Shown: positions 24,415 to 32,943 of the stretch, in pieces
How the letters are laid out: the number at the start of each line of letters is the position of its first letter
How positions within the stretch are numbered: the stretch's first letter is position 1
Assembly: GCA_036307305.1 (NCBI GenBank)
Contig: JAXJXV010000014.1
Span: 317,031-381,030, forward strand
DNA from: SIG607 sp036307305
GTDB taxonomy: Bacteria; Bacillota; Clostridia; Oscillospirales; Acutalibacteraceae
Length of the DNA: 64,000 nucleotides
Reading direction: 5' to 3'
Made by a program: the position numbers and the translations under genes
The notes under the pieces: model-generated
The model's database searches: none
What the model saw: only the letters and a program-made list of their open reading frames with translations
What the model was told of the DNA's origin: nothing

Positions 24415-24501
24415 TGGTGCACTCTGGGGGACTTGAACCCCCATGCTATTGCTAGCACCAGAACCTGAATCTGGCGTGTCTGCCAATTCCACCAAGAGTG
24501 C
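24415..24501 (-). tRNA. tRNA-Leu(CAG)
   Basis: 87 nt including encoded CCA. The acceptor GCACTCT pairs with AGAGTGC, the anticodon stem-loop is CCAGA-TTCAGGT-TCTGG, the variable arm is long, and the T-arm is GGGGG-TTCAAGT-CCCCC. All arms pair. It lies between the integrase and the split tRNA-Leu 5' half, so it may have been carried or retained by the element. Confidence 0.9.
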
Positions 24502-24587
24502 ATATAGGTTTACCTTTTTTACTGACGGAGAGGTAACACCTCCGTAGCTGTACCTAAAACCCAGTATTTTTCACTCTTAGAATGAAT

Positions 24588-24626
24588 ACCTGAATCTAGC
24601 GCGTCTGCCAATTCCGCCACATCCGC
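24588..24626 (-). pseudogene. 5' half of a split tRNA-Leu
   Basis: On the minus strand it begins GCGGATGTGGCGGAATTGG and runs through the D-arm and 5' anticodon stem to TTCAGGT, then diverges (ATTCATTC) with no matching 3' acceptor strand nearby. Its complement in kind is the 3' half at 15737-15795. Joined, the halves make a tRNA-Leu(CAG) with an A-C mismatch in the acceptor and one in the anticodon stem. Confidence 0.65.
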
Positions 24627-24684
24627 ATTTAACGCAGTTAATTATACTGTTTATTAATATTTTTGTCAAGACTTTTTTGACTTA

Positions 24685-24713
24685 TTGACTTTTGTTTTTA
24701 TATAATTTAAAAT
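24685..24713 (+). promoter_or_regulatory. promoter of the ABC exporter operon
   Basis: TTGACT at 24685-24690, 17 bases and TAAAAT at 24708-24713, 25 bases before the start codon. Confidence 0.55.
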
Positions 24714-24738
24714 AATAATATCGTATAAGTGAGGTGTA

Positions 24739-26466
24739 TTGATGAAAACTTTGATTAAATACTTAAAGCCATATTATTTCAGAATGTTGTGTGGCCTTAT
24801 TATTAAAGTTACGGGTACTGTTGTAGAACTCTTTATTCCTTATATTTTATCGCATATTTTAGAGAATGTAATTAAAAACAGAAGTGTTGCAGATATTATT
24901 TACTGGGGTTTGCTTATGCTTATATGCGCCGCTGTTGCCTGTATCTGCAATATAATAGCAAACAGAATGGCAGCATCAATGTCGCGTGATTATGCCCAGC
25001 AAATACGGCATAGACTTTTTGTCAAAACGCTGCATCTTTCTGCTAAGCAGACCGATATTTTTACCATAGCCTCCCTCGAATCCAGAATTACTAACGATAC
25101 ATATAATATTCATCATTTCGTGGGTATGATGCAAAGAATGGGTGTGAGAGCGCCGATAATGCTTATTGGCGGTGTTACCATTACCATGTTTATGGATTCG
25201 TATTTATCTATGGTTATGCTGATTTCTATGCCCGTTTTATTTCTTTGCGTGTATCTTGTTTCGCGAAACGGTATTCCTTTATACGCTAAAGTACAAAGTG
25301 CTGTTGATTCAATGGTCAGAGTTGTAAGAGAGGATACGCAAGGTATCAGAGTGATAAAGGCTTTGTCTAAAGACAAGTACGAACATACCCGTTATGACAA
25401 GGTTAATAAAGCCCTTGTAAAAAAGGAAAAGACTGCCGGAATTGTTATGGGAAGCGTTCATCCTATAATGAATCTTTTTATGAATATGGGTATTGTTGCT
25501 GTTATTGCTCTTAGCGTTTCAAGAGTAACTGACGGCTTGTCTTCTCCTGAAACGGTTATTGCTTTTATGCAGTATTTTACTCAGATTTCTATGTCTATGA
25601 TGGTAATGTCCAGAATGTTCACAATGGCAAGTAAATGTATGGCGTCTGCTAATCGCATTGAAGAGGTTTTGTTATGCGAGGATACTCTTGTTGAGTGTGA
25701 TAAATCTGCATATCCTGATAAAATTAACGGCAATTTTATTGAGTTTTCACAGGTCAGTTTCTCTTATAACGGTAAGAAAAACGACTTGACAGATATTAGC
25801 TTTTCTATAAAAAACGGTGAATCGTTAGGTATTATAGGTGCGACCGGTAGCGGTAAATCTACTATTGTTAAGCTCTTATTGCGTTTTTACGACGTTGATA
25901 ACGGAAATATATATATTAACGGCGAGAACATCAGGACTATAGATAGGGAAAAGCTGTACGGTTATTTTGGTACTGTTATGCAGAATGATTTTCTTTATAA
26001 CGGCACCATTATGGAAAATATTCGTTTTGGCAGAGATATATCTGACAACGATATTTACAATTCCGCAAAGATAGCACAAGCCGACGGTTTTATACGTCAA
26101 TTTAATGATGGTTATAACCGTATATTATCTCAAAAAGGCACAAATGTCTCCGGTGGACAAAAGCAACGAATTCTTATCGCAAGAGCATTGGCTCAAAATC
26201 CTGCGATTCTTGTTCTTGATGACAGTTCTTCTGCTCTTGATTATAAGACCGAAGCGGCATTGAGAAACGCTCTGAGAGAAAATCTGAAGTCAACCGTTAC
26301 AGTCAACGTAGCTCAGCGTGTCAGCGCTGTTAAGGATTGCGATTTAATAATCGTTCTTGATGAAGGTAAGATTATAGGCATGGGCACTCACAGTCAGTTG
26401 CTTGAAAACTGCAAAGAATACAGGGAAATAAATGATTCTCAGATGGGAGGCGCCTTTGTTGAATAA
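24739..26466 (+). CDS. ABC exporter half-transporter, subunit A (degenerate ATP site residues)
   Basis: 575 residues. A six-helix membrane domain (about 1-300) is fused to a nucleotide-binding domain with Walker A GATGSGKS (~369-376), signature NVSGGQKQR and Walker B ILVLDDSSSALD. The residue after the Walker B aspartate is D, not the catalytic E, and the H-loop reads VAQRVSAV with Q for H. These changes mark the degenerate-site subunit of a heterodimeric exporter. It overlaps the next gene by 8 bases. The substrate is unknown; such pairs export drugs, peptides or lipids. Confidence 0.9.
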   Translation: MMKTLIKYLKPYYFRMLCGLIIKVTGTVVELFIPYILSHILENVIKNRSVADIIYWGLLMLICAAVACICNIIANRMAASMSRDYAQQIRHRLFVKTLHLSAKQTDIFTIASLESRITNDTYNIHHFVGMMQRMGVRAPIMLIGGVTITMFMDSYLSMVMLISMPVLFLCVYLVSRNGIPLYAKVQSAVDSMVRVVREDTQGIRVIKALSKDKYEHTRYDKVNKALVKKEKTAGIVMGSVHPIMNLFMNMGIVAVIALSVSRVTDGLSSPETVIAFMQYFTQISMSMMVMSRMFTMASKCMASANRIEEVLLCEDTLVECDKSAYPDKINGNFIEFSQVSFSYNGKKNDLTDISFSIKNGESLGIIGATGSGKSTIVKLLLRFYDVDNGNIYINGENIRTIDREKLYGYFGTVMQNDFLYNGTIMENIRFGRDISDNDIYNSAKIAQADGFIRQFNDGYNRILSQKGTNVSGGQKQRILIARALAQNPAILVLDDSSSALDYKTEAALRNALRENLKSTVTVNVAQRVSAVKDCDLIIVLDEGKIIGMGTHSQLLENCKEYREINDSQMGGAFVE

Positions 26467-28237
26467 AGAAAAGTTTAAGCTTGGAATTTTAGTACGCTTA
26501 TTGAAATACGTTCTTATGTCGTGGCCACTTTTTATTATTGCTGTTGTAATGACGCTTCTTTCCAATCAGTTGGCGCTTCTCGGTCCCAAATATTCCGGCA
26601 GAGCGATTGATGCTATTGCTCTGCCAACAGGAGTAGATTTAGCAGAAGTAGGTACAAACGTCGTTGCTATGATTGTATGTTACGTTTTTTCTGCAATTCT
26701 TTCTTATTTGCTCTCCTTAGTAATGATTAATATCAGCCAGAAGGTTGTTTACAGAATGAGAAAACAACTGTTTGAAAAACTAACTACTCTTCCTGTGAGC
26801 TATTTTGATACTACGGCAACCGGAGATATAATCAGCAGAATTTCCTATGATATTGATACGGTTAATTCATCGCTATCGCACGATTTGGTGCAGGTGATGA
26901 CCAGTATATATACGGTTGTGGGTTCACTGATTTTTATGTGGAATATTTCAAAACCTATGATTATTATTTTTGTTATTACGGTACCTGTTTCTATTCTTTT
27001 TACACGTTACCGTTCTAATAAGGTTCGTCCGATGTTTAAATTACGTTCACAAAAATTAGGAGAGCTTAACGGATACGCTGAAGAAATGCTGTCGGGGTGC
27101 AGAACCATACAGGCGTATCATCAAGAAAAAGAAATATCCAACAGATTTGATAGCCGAAACGACGATGCGATGAATGCTTACTACAAAGCAGAATATTATG
27201 CGGCTGCTATGGGCCCGTCTGTTAATTTTATTAATAATCTCTCTATTTCTCTCGTTATGATACTTGGCGGTATACTTTATATGTATTCTTCTTCGGGTGT
27301 TATTAAGAACGGTTCTCTGTTCTTTATTTCTCTTGGCGGTGTAGCTCAGTTTGTACAGTATTCAAGAAAGTTTGCGGGGCCAATTAACGAATTTGCAAAT
27401 ATTCTACACGAATTTCAGTCAGCTTTCTCGGCGGCTGAGCGAATTTTCAGAATAATTGATGAACCTGCTGAACCTGAGGATATTTCAGATGCATTATCAA
27501 TGGGTAGTGTTAATGGCGATGTACAGCTTAGCAATGTAAAATTCGGTTATGATAAGAACATAGAAATTTTACACGGTATTTCATTTAACGCAAAACCCGG
27601 TGAAACTGTAGCTATAGTTGGTCCTACGGGGGCTGGTAAAACTACGGTAATCAATCTTTTAATGCGTTTTTATGACATATCAGATGGTATAGTAACAGTT
27701 GATGGCAAAAATATTTATGAGGTCAAAAGGGAAGAGCTGAGAAAATCCTATACCATGGTTTTGCAGGATACGTGGTTATTCCATGGTACCGTTTTTGAAA
27801 ACATAGCCTACGGTAAGGAAAACGCCACCTTCGACGAGGTTGTTCGCGTCGCAAAGGCGGCGAGAATTCATAATTATATCGAGCATTTGCCTGATGGATA
27901 TAATACTATACTTTCTGATGACGGCATAAATATTTCTAAAGGACAAAAACAACTTATAACTATAGCCAGAGCAATGCTTTCATCAGCACCTATGCTGATT
28001 CTGGATGAGGCCACCTCCAACGTTGATTCGCGTACCGAGATTAAAATTCAGGAAGCTCTTGAATCTCTTATGAAGGACAGAACCTGTTTTGTAATAGCCC
28101 ATCGTCTTTCCACCATAAAAAACGCCGACAATATTTTGGTTATTGACGGCGGAAAAATTATTGAACACGGTAATCACAATGAACTTATTAAACTTGGCGG
28201 TTTTTACTGTAAGCTTTATAATTCACAGTTTGACTGA
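26459..28237 (+). CDS. ABC exporter half-transporter, subunit B
   Basis: 592 residues from TTG 26459, chosen because GGGAGG lies 8 bases upstream and the start overlaps the stop of subunit A; an ATG at 26432 would add nine residues without a ribosome binding site. It has a six-helix membrane domain and a nucleotide-binding domain with Walker A GPTGAGKT, Walker B MLILDEATSNVD (catalytic E present) and H-loop IAHRLSTI. Its signature reads NISKGQKQL, altered from SGGQ. That altered signature faces the degenerate Walker site of subunit A, so the heterodimer has one active and one degenerate ATP site. Confidence 0.9.
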   Translation: MNKEKFKLGILVRLLKYVLMSWPLFIIAVVMTLLSNQLALLGPKYSGRAIDAIALPTGVDLAEVGTNVVAMIVCYVFSAILSYLLSLVMINISQKVVYRMRKQLFEKLTTLPVSYFDTTATGDIISRISYDIDTVNSSLSHDLVQVMTSIYTVVGSLIFMWNISKPMIIIFVITVPVSILFTRYRSNKVRPMFKLRSQKLGELNGYAEEMLSGCRTIQAYHQEKEISNRFDSRNDDAMNAYYKAEYYAAAMGPSVNFINNLSISLVMILGGILYMYSSSGVIKNGSLFFISLGGVAQFVQYSRKFAGPINEFANILHEFQSAFSAAERIFRIIDEPAEPEDISDALSMGSVNGDVQLSNVKFGYDKNIEILHGISFNAKPGETVAIVGPTGAGKTTVINLLMRFYDISDGIVTVDGKNIYEVKREELRKSYTMVLQDTWLFHGTVFENIAYGKENATFDEVVRVAKAARIHNYIEHLPDGYNTILSDDGINISKGQKQLITIARAMLSSAPMLILDEATSNVDSRTEIKIQEALESLMKDRTCFVIAHRLSTIKNADNILVIDGGKIIEHGNHNELIKLGGFYCKLYNSQFD

Positions 28238-28241
28238 TAAA

Positions 28242-28272
28242 AAATCACACCCAAATGTGTTGGGTGTGATTT
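28242..28272. terminator. bidirectional terminator
   Basis: AAATCACACCC (28242-28252) and GGGTGTGATTT (28262-28272), 11 bp perfect, between convergent genes. Confidence 0.8.
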
Positions 28273-28277
28273 ATGTT

Positions 28278-30341
28278 TTATAATTTTGTTGCAACGTCCC
28301 ACGCTTCCCAAATAACAGTTCGGAGACTTCCAACTTTAGAAGCATCGCCGATAATATGAACGTTGCGCTGTTTTTTTGCAATCGGCGCGGGTCTGTATCC
28401 AACGGAAGTAATAACACTGTCTGCGGGAATTTTTACCGTTTCACCGTTTTTGTTTAAAATAATTACGCCATCGTCACAAATTTCAGTGGTTTTTGCTTCC
28501 AGATAAACAGGAACCTTATTTGCATTAAAGAAATCACGCAAAAAGCTTGTGTTAGCAAGACAGATTTTATCCGAAACAATCAAATCGTTTTTCATTTCTA
28601 CAATTACAGGCTTTTTGCCTTGCAAATACAGTTCGTAGGCGATTTCGCATCCTGTAAGTCCGCCGCCGATAACAACAACATTTTCGCCAACCTTATCCAT
28701 ATCAAGCAGGAAGTCAATTGCTTCAATACACTTTTCGGCTCCTTTAATATTAAGCTTGTTGGGAGTTGAACCCGTCGCAATAATAATTTCATCGGCGTTG
28801 AGAGAGCTTATATCTTTGATTTCACTGTTAAGATTAACGTTGATGGAAGGATATTTAGAGATCTCACGATTGTACCATAAAATTAGAGCCTTATCTTTCT
28901 CTTTGTAAGATGGAGCTGCTGCGGCAATGAATACGCCACCTAATTTATCGGTTTTTTCATAAAGCTCTACACTGTGACCACGCTTAGCGCAAACTATAGC
29001 TGCTTCCATACCGCCGATACCGCCGCCGATAACTGCAATTTTCTTTTGCTCTTTAGCGGGTTTTAAGAAGTATTTATCCGACTGCATAACGGTGGGGTCG
29101 AGTGCGCAACGTGCTATATGACTTGCGTCGTAAATAGACTGAGCGTTTGCAACGCCTTTGTAGTGCGCCATATTGAAACAAGCGTTATGACAGCAAATAC
29201 AGGGACGGATATCCTCTTCGCGTTCTTCAATTAGCTTCGTTACCCACTTAGAATCGGCAAGAAACTGTCTTGCCACACCAAGACCGTCGATTTTGCCCTC
29301 AGCAATAGCTTTTGCACCAACGTCAGCTTCCATACGACCGGCGCATACAACGGGTATATCAACGAATTTTTTAATGTGAGCAACGTCGTCAAGGTTGCAG
29401 TTCTGAGGCATATACATTGGCGGATGCGCCCAATACCAAGAATCGTAGGTACCGTTGTCGCAGTTGAGCATATCGTATCCTGCGTCCTGTAAATATTTAG
29501 CGGCCTTTTCGCTTTCTTCCATATTTCTTCCGATTTCGGTGTACTCTTCGCCAGGTACGGCGCCAACACAAAAGTCTTTCACCTTGGATTCAACGGAGTA
29601 TCTGAGAGAAACAGGGAAGTCCTCACCGCAAGAGGCTTTAATTGCCTTTACAATATCCGTAGCAAAGCGGTAACGGTTTTCAAAAGAACCACCGTATTTG
29701 TCGGTACGTTTGTTTGTGTATTCTAACGTAAACTGGTCAAGGAGATAACCCTCGTGAACAGCGTGAACCTCAACGCCGTCTACACCAGCTTCTTTACAAA
29801 GCTTGGCAGTTTTTGCGAAAGCTTCTACAATTTCTTCGATTTCTTTAACGGTTATAGCTCTGCATTTAACCTTATCAGACCAACGGGAAGGCAGCTCTGA
29901 GGGACTCATAGACTGAGCCTGAATGTTAATGATAGGCTTAATTAAGTCGCGTACTACAGGCATATTATGTAGCATAACCAGGGGAGTAGGAATAGCCCAG
30001 GAGCGTCCCATACCTGCAGTGATTTGAACGAATAGTTTTGCGCCAGTTTTATGAATTTCGTCCATAAATTCTTTTAGTTCCTTGAACATTTTTTTGTTCT
30101 GGTAAAGCCACTGATTCATAAACGTGCTTCTTATAGGCGCAATACCGGGAATAATCAGTCCTACGTTATTATTGGCTTTTTCAATAAAGAATTTTGCAGC
30201 CTCCTTATCGAAATGATTTCCCGTATGCTCCATCCAGCCGAAAAGGGAAGTTCCACCCATTGGACAAAGCACAATTCTGTTTTTTATTTCTACGTTTCCT
30301 ATTTTCCAAGGAGTAAATAAAGCTTCGTATTTCGTTTCCAT
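28278..30341 (-). CDS. FMN/FAD/4Fe-4S enoate reductase (old yellow enzyme, 2,4-dienoyl-CoA reductase type)
   Basis: 687 residues. The N-terminal ~380 residues are an old-yellow-enzyme TIM barrel binding FMN (VEVHAVHEGYLLDQFT, NKRTDKYGGS, then VCAGRME). The cysteine cluster RPCICCHNACFN ligates a 4Fe-4S centre. The C-terminal half has two dinucleotide folds: IAVIGGGIGGMEAA for FAD and VVVIGGGLTGCEIAYEL for NAD(P)H. This is the architecture of 2,4-dienoyl-CoA reductase, clostridial enoate reductases and the bile-acid enzymes BaiCD/BaiH. It reduces an activated C=C bond; the substrate cannot be fixed. The start is ATG 30341, six bases after GAGGTG. The DUF1846 gene lies directly upstream. Confidence 0.85.
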   Translation of the reverse strand: METKYEALFTPWKIGNVEIKNRIVLCPMGGTSLFGWMEHTGNHFDKEAAKFFIEKANNNVGLIIPGIAPIRSTFMNQWLYQNKKMFKELKEFMDEIHKTGAKLFVQITAGMGRSWAIPTPLVMLHNMPVVRDLIKPIINIQAQSMSPSELPSRWSDKVKCRAITVKEIEEIVEAFAKTAKLCKEAGVDGVEVHAVHEGYLLDQFTLEYTNKRTDKYGGSFENRYRFATDIVKAIKASCGEDFPVSLRYSVESKVKDFCVGAVPGEEYTEIGRNMEESEKAAKYLQDAGYDMLNCDNGTYDSWYWAHPPMYMPQNCNLDDVAHIKKFVDIPVVCAGRMEADVGAKAIAEGKIDGLGVARQFLADSKWVTKLIEEREEDIRPCICCHNACFNMAHYKGVANAQSIYDASHIARCALDPTVMQSDKYFLKPAKEQKKIAVIGGGIGGMEAAIVCAKRGHSVELYEKTDKLGGVFIAAAAPSYKEKDKALILWYNREISKYPSINVNLNSEIKDISSLNADEIIIATGSTPNKLNIKGAEKCIEAIDFLLDMDKVGENVVVIGGGLTGCEIAYELYLQGKKPVIVEMKNDLIVSDKICLANTSFLRDFFNANKVPVYLEAKTTEICDDGVIILNKNGETVKIPADSVITSVGYRPAPIAKKQRNVHIIGDASKVGSLRTVIWEAWDVATKL

Positions 30342-30355
30342 TAAATTCACCTCAA

Positions 30356-31840
30356 TTATGCATGATAAAGTTTTTTGGTTTGGTATTTAGGCTCACAGGT
30401 AAGATTAATGCCGAGTTTTCTGAATACCTGCTCATCAACGCGGGATAGAATAACGGTAGAGTGTGCTTCGAGACCTCGCAAATTTTTGACCTGTGACATT
30501 GCTTTCTGAGCGTTCTCGTCGGTTGCCGCGCAAATTGACAAAGCAACCAATACTTCGTCTGTATGCAGTCGTGGATTGTGGTTTCCAAGCGCTGTAGTTT
30601 TCATAACCTGTATAGGCTCGATAATGGTCGGTGACAGCAGCTTGATATCATCATCTATTCCGGCGAGTTCTTTTAGCACGTTTAGTAGCAATGAGGAGGA
30701 GGCACCAAGCAGTGATGAGGTTCTGCCGGTAATAATTTTACCGTTATCAAGCTGAATAGCCGTAACGGGACTGCCGGTTAGCTCAGCTTTATTATTGGCG
30801 GCGGAAACAACTTTTCTGTCGCTTACCGATATACCGACCTGATTCATCAAAAGCTCTATTTTAGCGACCTCGCCCTGTTCACCCATTCCTTGACGCACAG
30901 AGCAAAGAGCTGAGTAATACCTGCGTATAATTTCCTGATTAGCAGCTTGTCTGCAAACTTCGTCGTCGCATATAGCACATCCGACCATATTTACTCCCAT
31001 ATCAGTTGGGCTTTTGTATACCGATTCGCCTTGAATTTTTTCAAGCATAGCGCGAACTACAGGGAAAATCTCTATATCTCTGTTATAATTAATAGCTGTT
31101 TTACCGTAAGCTTCAAGATGGAAAGGGTCAATCATATTAACGTCGTTAAGGTCAGCGGTAGCTGCTTCGTAAGCGACGTTTACTGGGTGCTTTAACGGAA
31201 TGTTCCAAATCGGGAATGTTTCAAATTTTGCATAACCTGCTTTTATACCGCGTTTGTTTTCGTGATAAAGCTGTGAAAGGCAGGTTGCCATTTTACCACT
31301 ACAAGGACCGGGACCTGTAACAACGATAAGCTTTCGGGTGGTTTCAATATAATCATTTTTGCCGAAGCCGTCCTCGCTGGTTATAAGAGGAAGATTTGCG
31401 GGATAATCAGGTATAGGGTAATGCCTGTACACTTTTATACCGAGATTTTTAAGGCGCTTTTCAAAAGCTATGGCTAATGGCTGACCGGTGTAGAAGGTGA
31501 TAACAACACTACCAACGTAAAGCCCTATCCCCCTGAAAGCGTCTATAAGGCGAAGGGTATCAAGGTCGTAGGTGATACCAAGGTCACCGCGACGCTTGTT
31601 TTTTTCGATAGCGTCTGCGTTAATTGCAATAACTATCTCTGCATCGTCTTTCAGACTCAATAGCATTTTAACCTTGGAATCAGGCTCGAAACCCGGTAAA
31701 ACACGGGAAGCGTGGTAGTCGTCGAACAACTTTCCTCCGAATTCCATATACAGCTTATCACCGAACATAGCGATGCGGTCGCGAATGTTCTGTGATTGCA
31801 GTCTGATGTATTCTTGGTTGTCAAAACCTTTTTTAGCCAT
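30356..31840 (-). CDS. DUF1846 domain-containing protein
   Basis: 494 residues, full length for DUF1846. Typical segments are KGFDNQEYIRLQSQNI at the start, GGKLFDDYHASRVLPGF, a loop VVTGPGPCSGKMATCLSQLY that looks like a nucleotide-binding P-loop variant, and NPVN/NMIDPFHLE. Structures of this family exist, but no activity is established. The start is ATG 31840 after AGGTGAG. It has its own consensus promoter and is followed 14 bases later by the enoate reductase, so both are one transcript. Confidence 0.85.
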   Translation of the reverse strand: MAKKGFDNQEYIRLQSQNIRDRIAMFGDKLYMEFGGKLFDDYHASRVLPGFEPDSKVKMLLSLKDDAEIVIAINADAIEKNKRRGDLGITYDLDTLRLIDAFRGIGLYVGSVVITFYTGQPLAIAFEKRLKNLGIKVYRHYPIPDYPANLPLITSEDGFGKNDYIETTRKLIVVTGPGPCSGKMATCLSQLYHENKRGIKAGYAKFETFPIWNIPLKHPVNVAYEAATADLNDVNMIDPFHLEAYGKTAINYNRDIEIFPVVRAMLEKIQGESVYKSPTDMGVNMVGCAICDDEVCRQAANQEIIRRYYSALCSVRQGMGEQGEVAKIELLMNQVGISVSDRKVVSAANNKAELTGSPVTAIQLDNGKIITGRTSSLLGASSSLLLNVLKELAGIDDDIKLLSPTIIEPIQVMKTTALGNHNPRLHTDEVLVALSICAATDENAQKAMSQVKNLRGLEAHSTVILSRVDEQVFRKLGINLTCEPKYQTKKLYHA

Positions 31841-31874
31841 TTTTCTCACCTTTTGTCAAAAAAATAATAATATT

Positions 31875-31903
31875 ATTATATCAAACTAAACCGATTGTTT
31901 CAA
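31875..31903 (-). promoter_or_regulatory. promoter of the DUF1846-enoate reductase operon
   Basis: On the minus strand TTGAAA (31903-31898), 17 bases and TATAAT (31880-31875). Confidence 0.75.
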
Positions 31904-31910
31904 GAGAAAT

Positions 31911-32831
31911 TTAACCGAAAAAATCGGATAATTCATTTAAATATCTGTTCGGATTTTTAAGATATGAAAGTCCGTGACCGGCATCATCAATTAGTATTAG
32001 TCTTTTTTTTGAAGCGGTGACTTCAAAAATCTGTTCACTCATATAGTAAGGCACAAATTTATCGTCCGTTCCGTGAAAAAAGATGATAGGAATTTTTGCT
32101 TTTTTAACAGAATCTACGGGACGGCTTTGGTTTATATCGAATTTGCCGAACAAAAGTGCTCCTAATCTTACAAAGAAGTAAGATAAATTGATGGGCAATT
32201 TCTTTTCTTTAATGATTTTTTTAATTATTTCCTCAGCGCTGTTATATCCGCAGTCAGCTAATACGCCTATAACGTTTTCTGGCAATTTTTCACCTGATGC
32301 CATCAGTACTGTAGAAGCACCCATAGAAATTCCCGTAAGTATGATTTTCACATCTTTGCCAAATTTATTTATAATAAAATCAATCCAGTTAAGACAGTCT
32401 TTTGATTCATTGACACCGAATGAAATAATATTACCTTCGCTGTCACCGCAGGCGCGTTGGTCAACGATAAAGGCGTTTCTGTTAAGCTTAAAGCAACGCT
32501 GTACACCGCCGCACAAATCACGCATTGCATCACCTCTGTATCCGTGAAACATAAGCTCAATAGGCGCATTTTTTTTACATTCGTAATATTTAGCGGTAAG
32601 CCTTAAACCGTCAAAGCTTTTTATTGAGTATTTTTCTTTTTCGGTGTCTTTTATTTCTTTCATCCAATTAATCATTATTTCTCTGTACGGCTCGTATATT
32701 TTGCCTTCTGGGATGCTGAATTCTTCTGTTGTAATGTTTCTGTCAGCGTAAAAGGTTATACGGAAACATATATAGGAAATAACTGTTACTGTTAAAATTA
32801 CAAAAAAGAATAATAGTATTATAAAAAGCAT
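31911..32831 (-). CDS. membrane-anchored alpha/beta hydrolase
   Basis: 306 residues. The N-terminal ~25 residues are a membrane anchor. The alpha/beta hydrolase fold has the nucleophile elbow GISMG, an oxyanion region FHGYRGD, the acid near FFHGTDDKFVP and the catalytic histidine in DDAGHG. It resembles the YqkD/BEM46-type serine hydrolases (esterase-like). The start is ATG 32831 with GGAG nine bases upstream; the TTG at 32846 lies inside the ribosome binding site. Substrate is unknown. It is divergent from the acyltransferase gene. Confidence 0.8.
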   Translation of the reverse strand: MLFIILLFFFVILTVTVISYICFRITFYADRNITTEEFSIPEGKIYEPYREIMINWMKEIKDTEKEKYSIKSFDGLRLTAKYYECKKNAPIELMFHGYRGDAMRDLCGGVQRCFKLNRNAFIVDQRACGDSEGNIISFGVNESKDCLNWIDFIINKFGKDVKIILTGISMGASTVLMASGEKLPENVIGVLADCGYNSAEEIIKKIIKEKKLPINLSYFFVRLGALLFGKFDINQSRPVDSVKKAKIPIIFFHGTDDKFVPYYMSEQIFEVTASKKRLILIDDAGHGLSYLKNPNRYLNELSDFFG

Positions 32832-32898
32832 TTTTATTATCTCCAATTAGGTATTTTGTTAATTATATCATTTGATAATTCAAACTTCAATTATTTTG

Positions 32899-32927
32899 TT
32901 GAAAAAAGGATGAATCTGTAATATAAT
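32899..32927 (+). promoter_or_regulatory. promoter of the acyltransferase-PHP operon
   Basis: TTGAAA (32899-32904), 17 bases, TATAAT (32922-32927), 16 bases before the start codon. Confidence 0.7.
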
Positions 32928-32943
32928 ACGAACGGGTGAGAAT

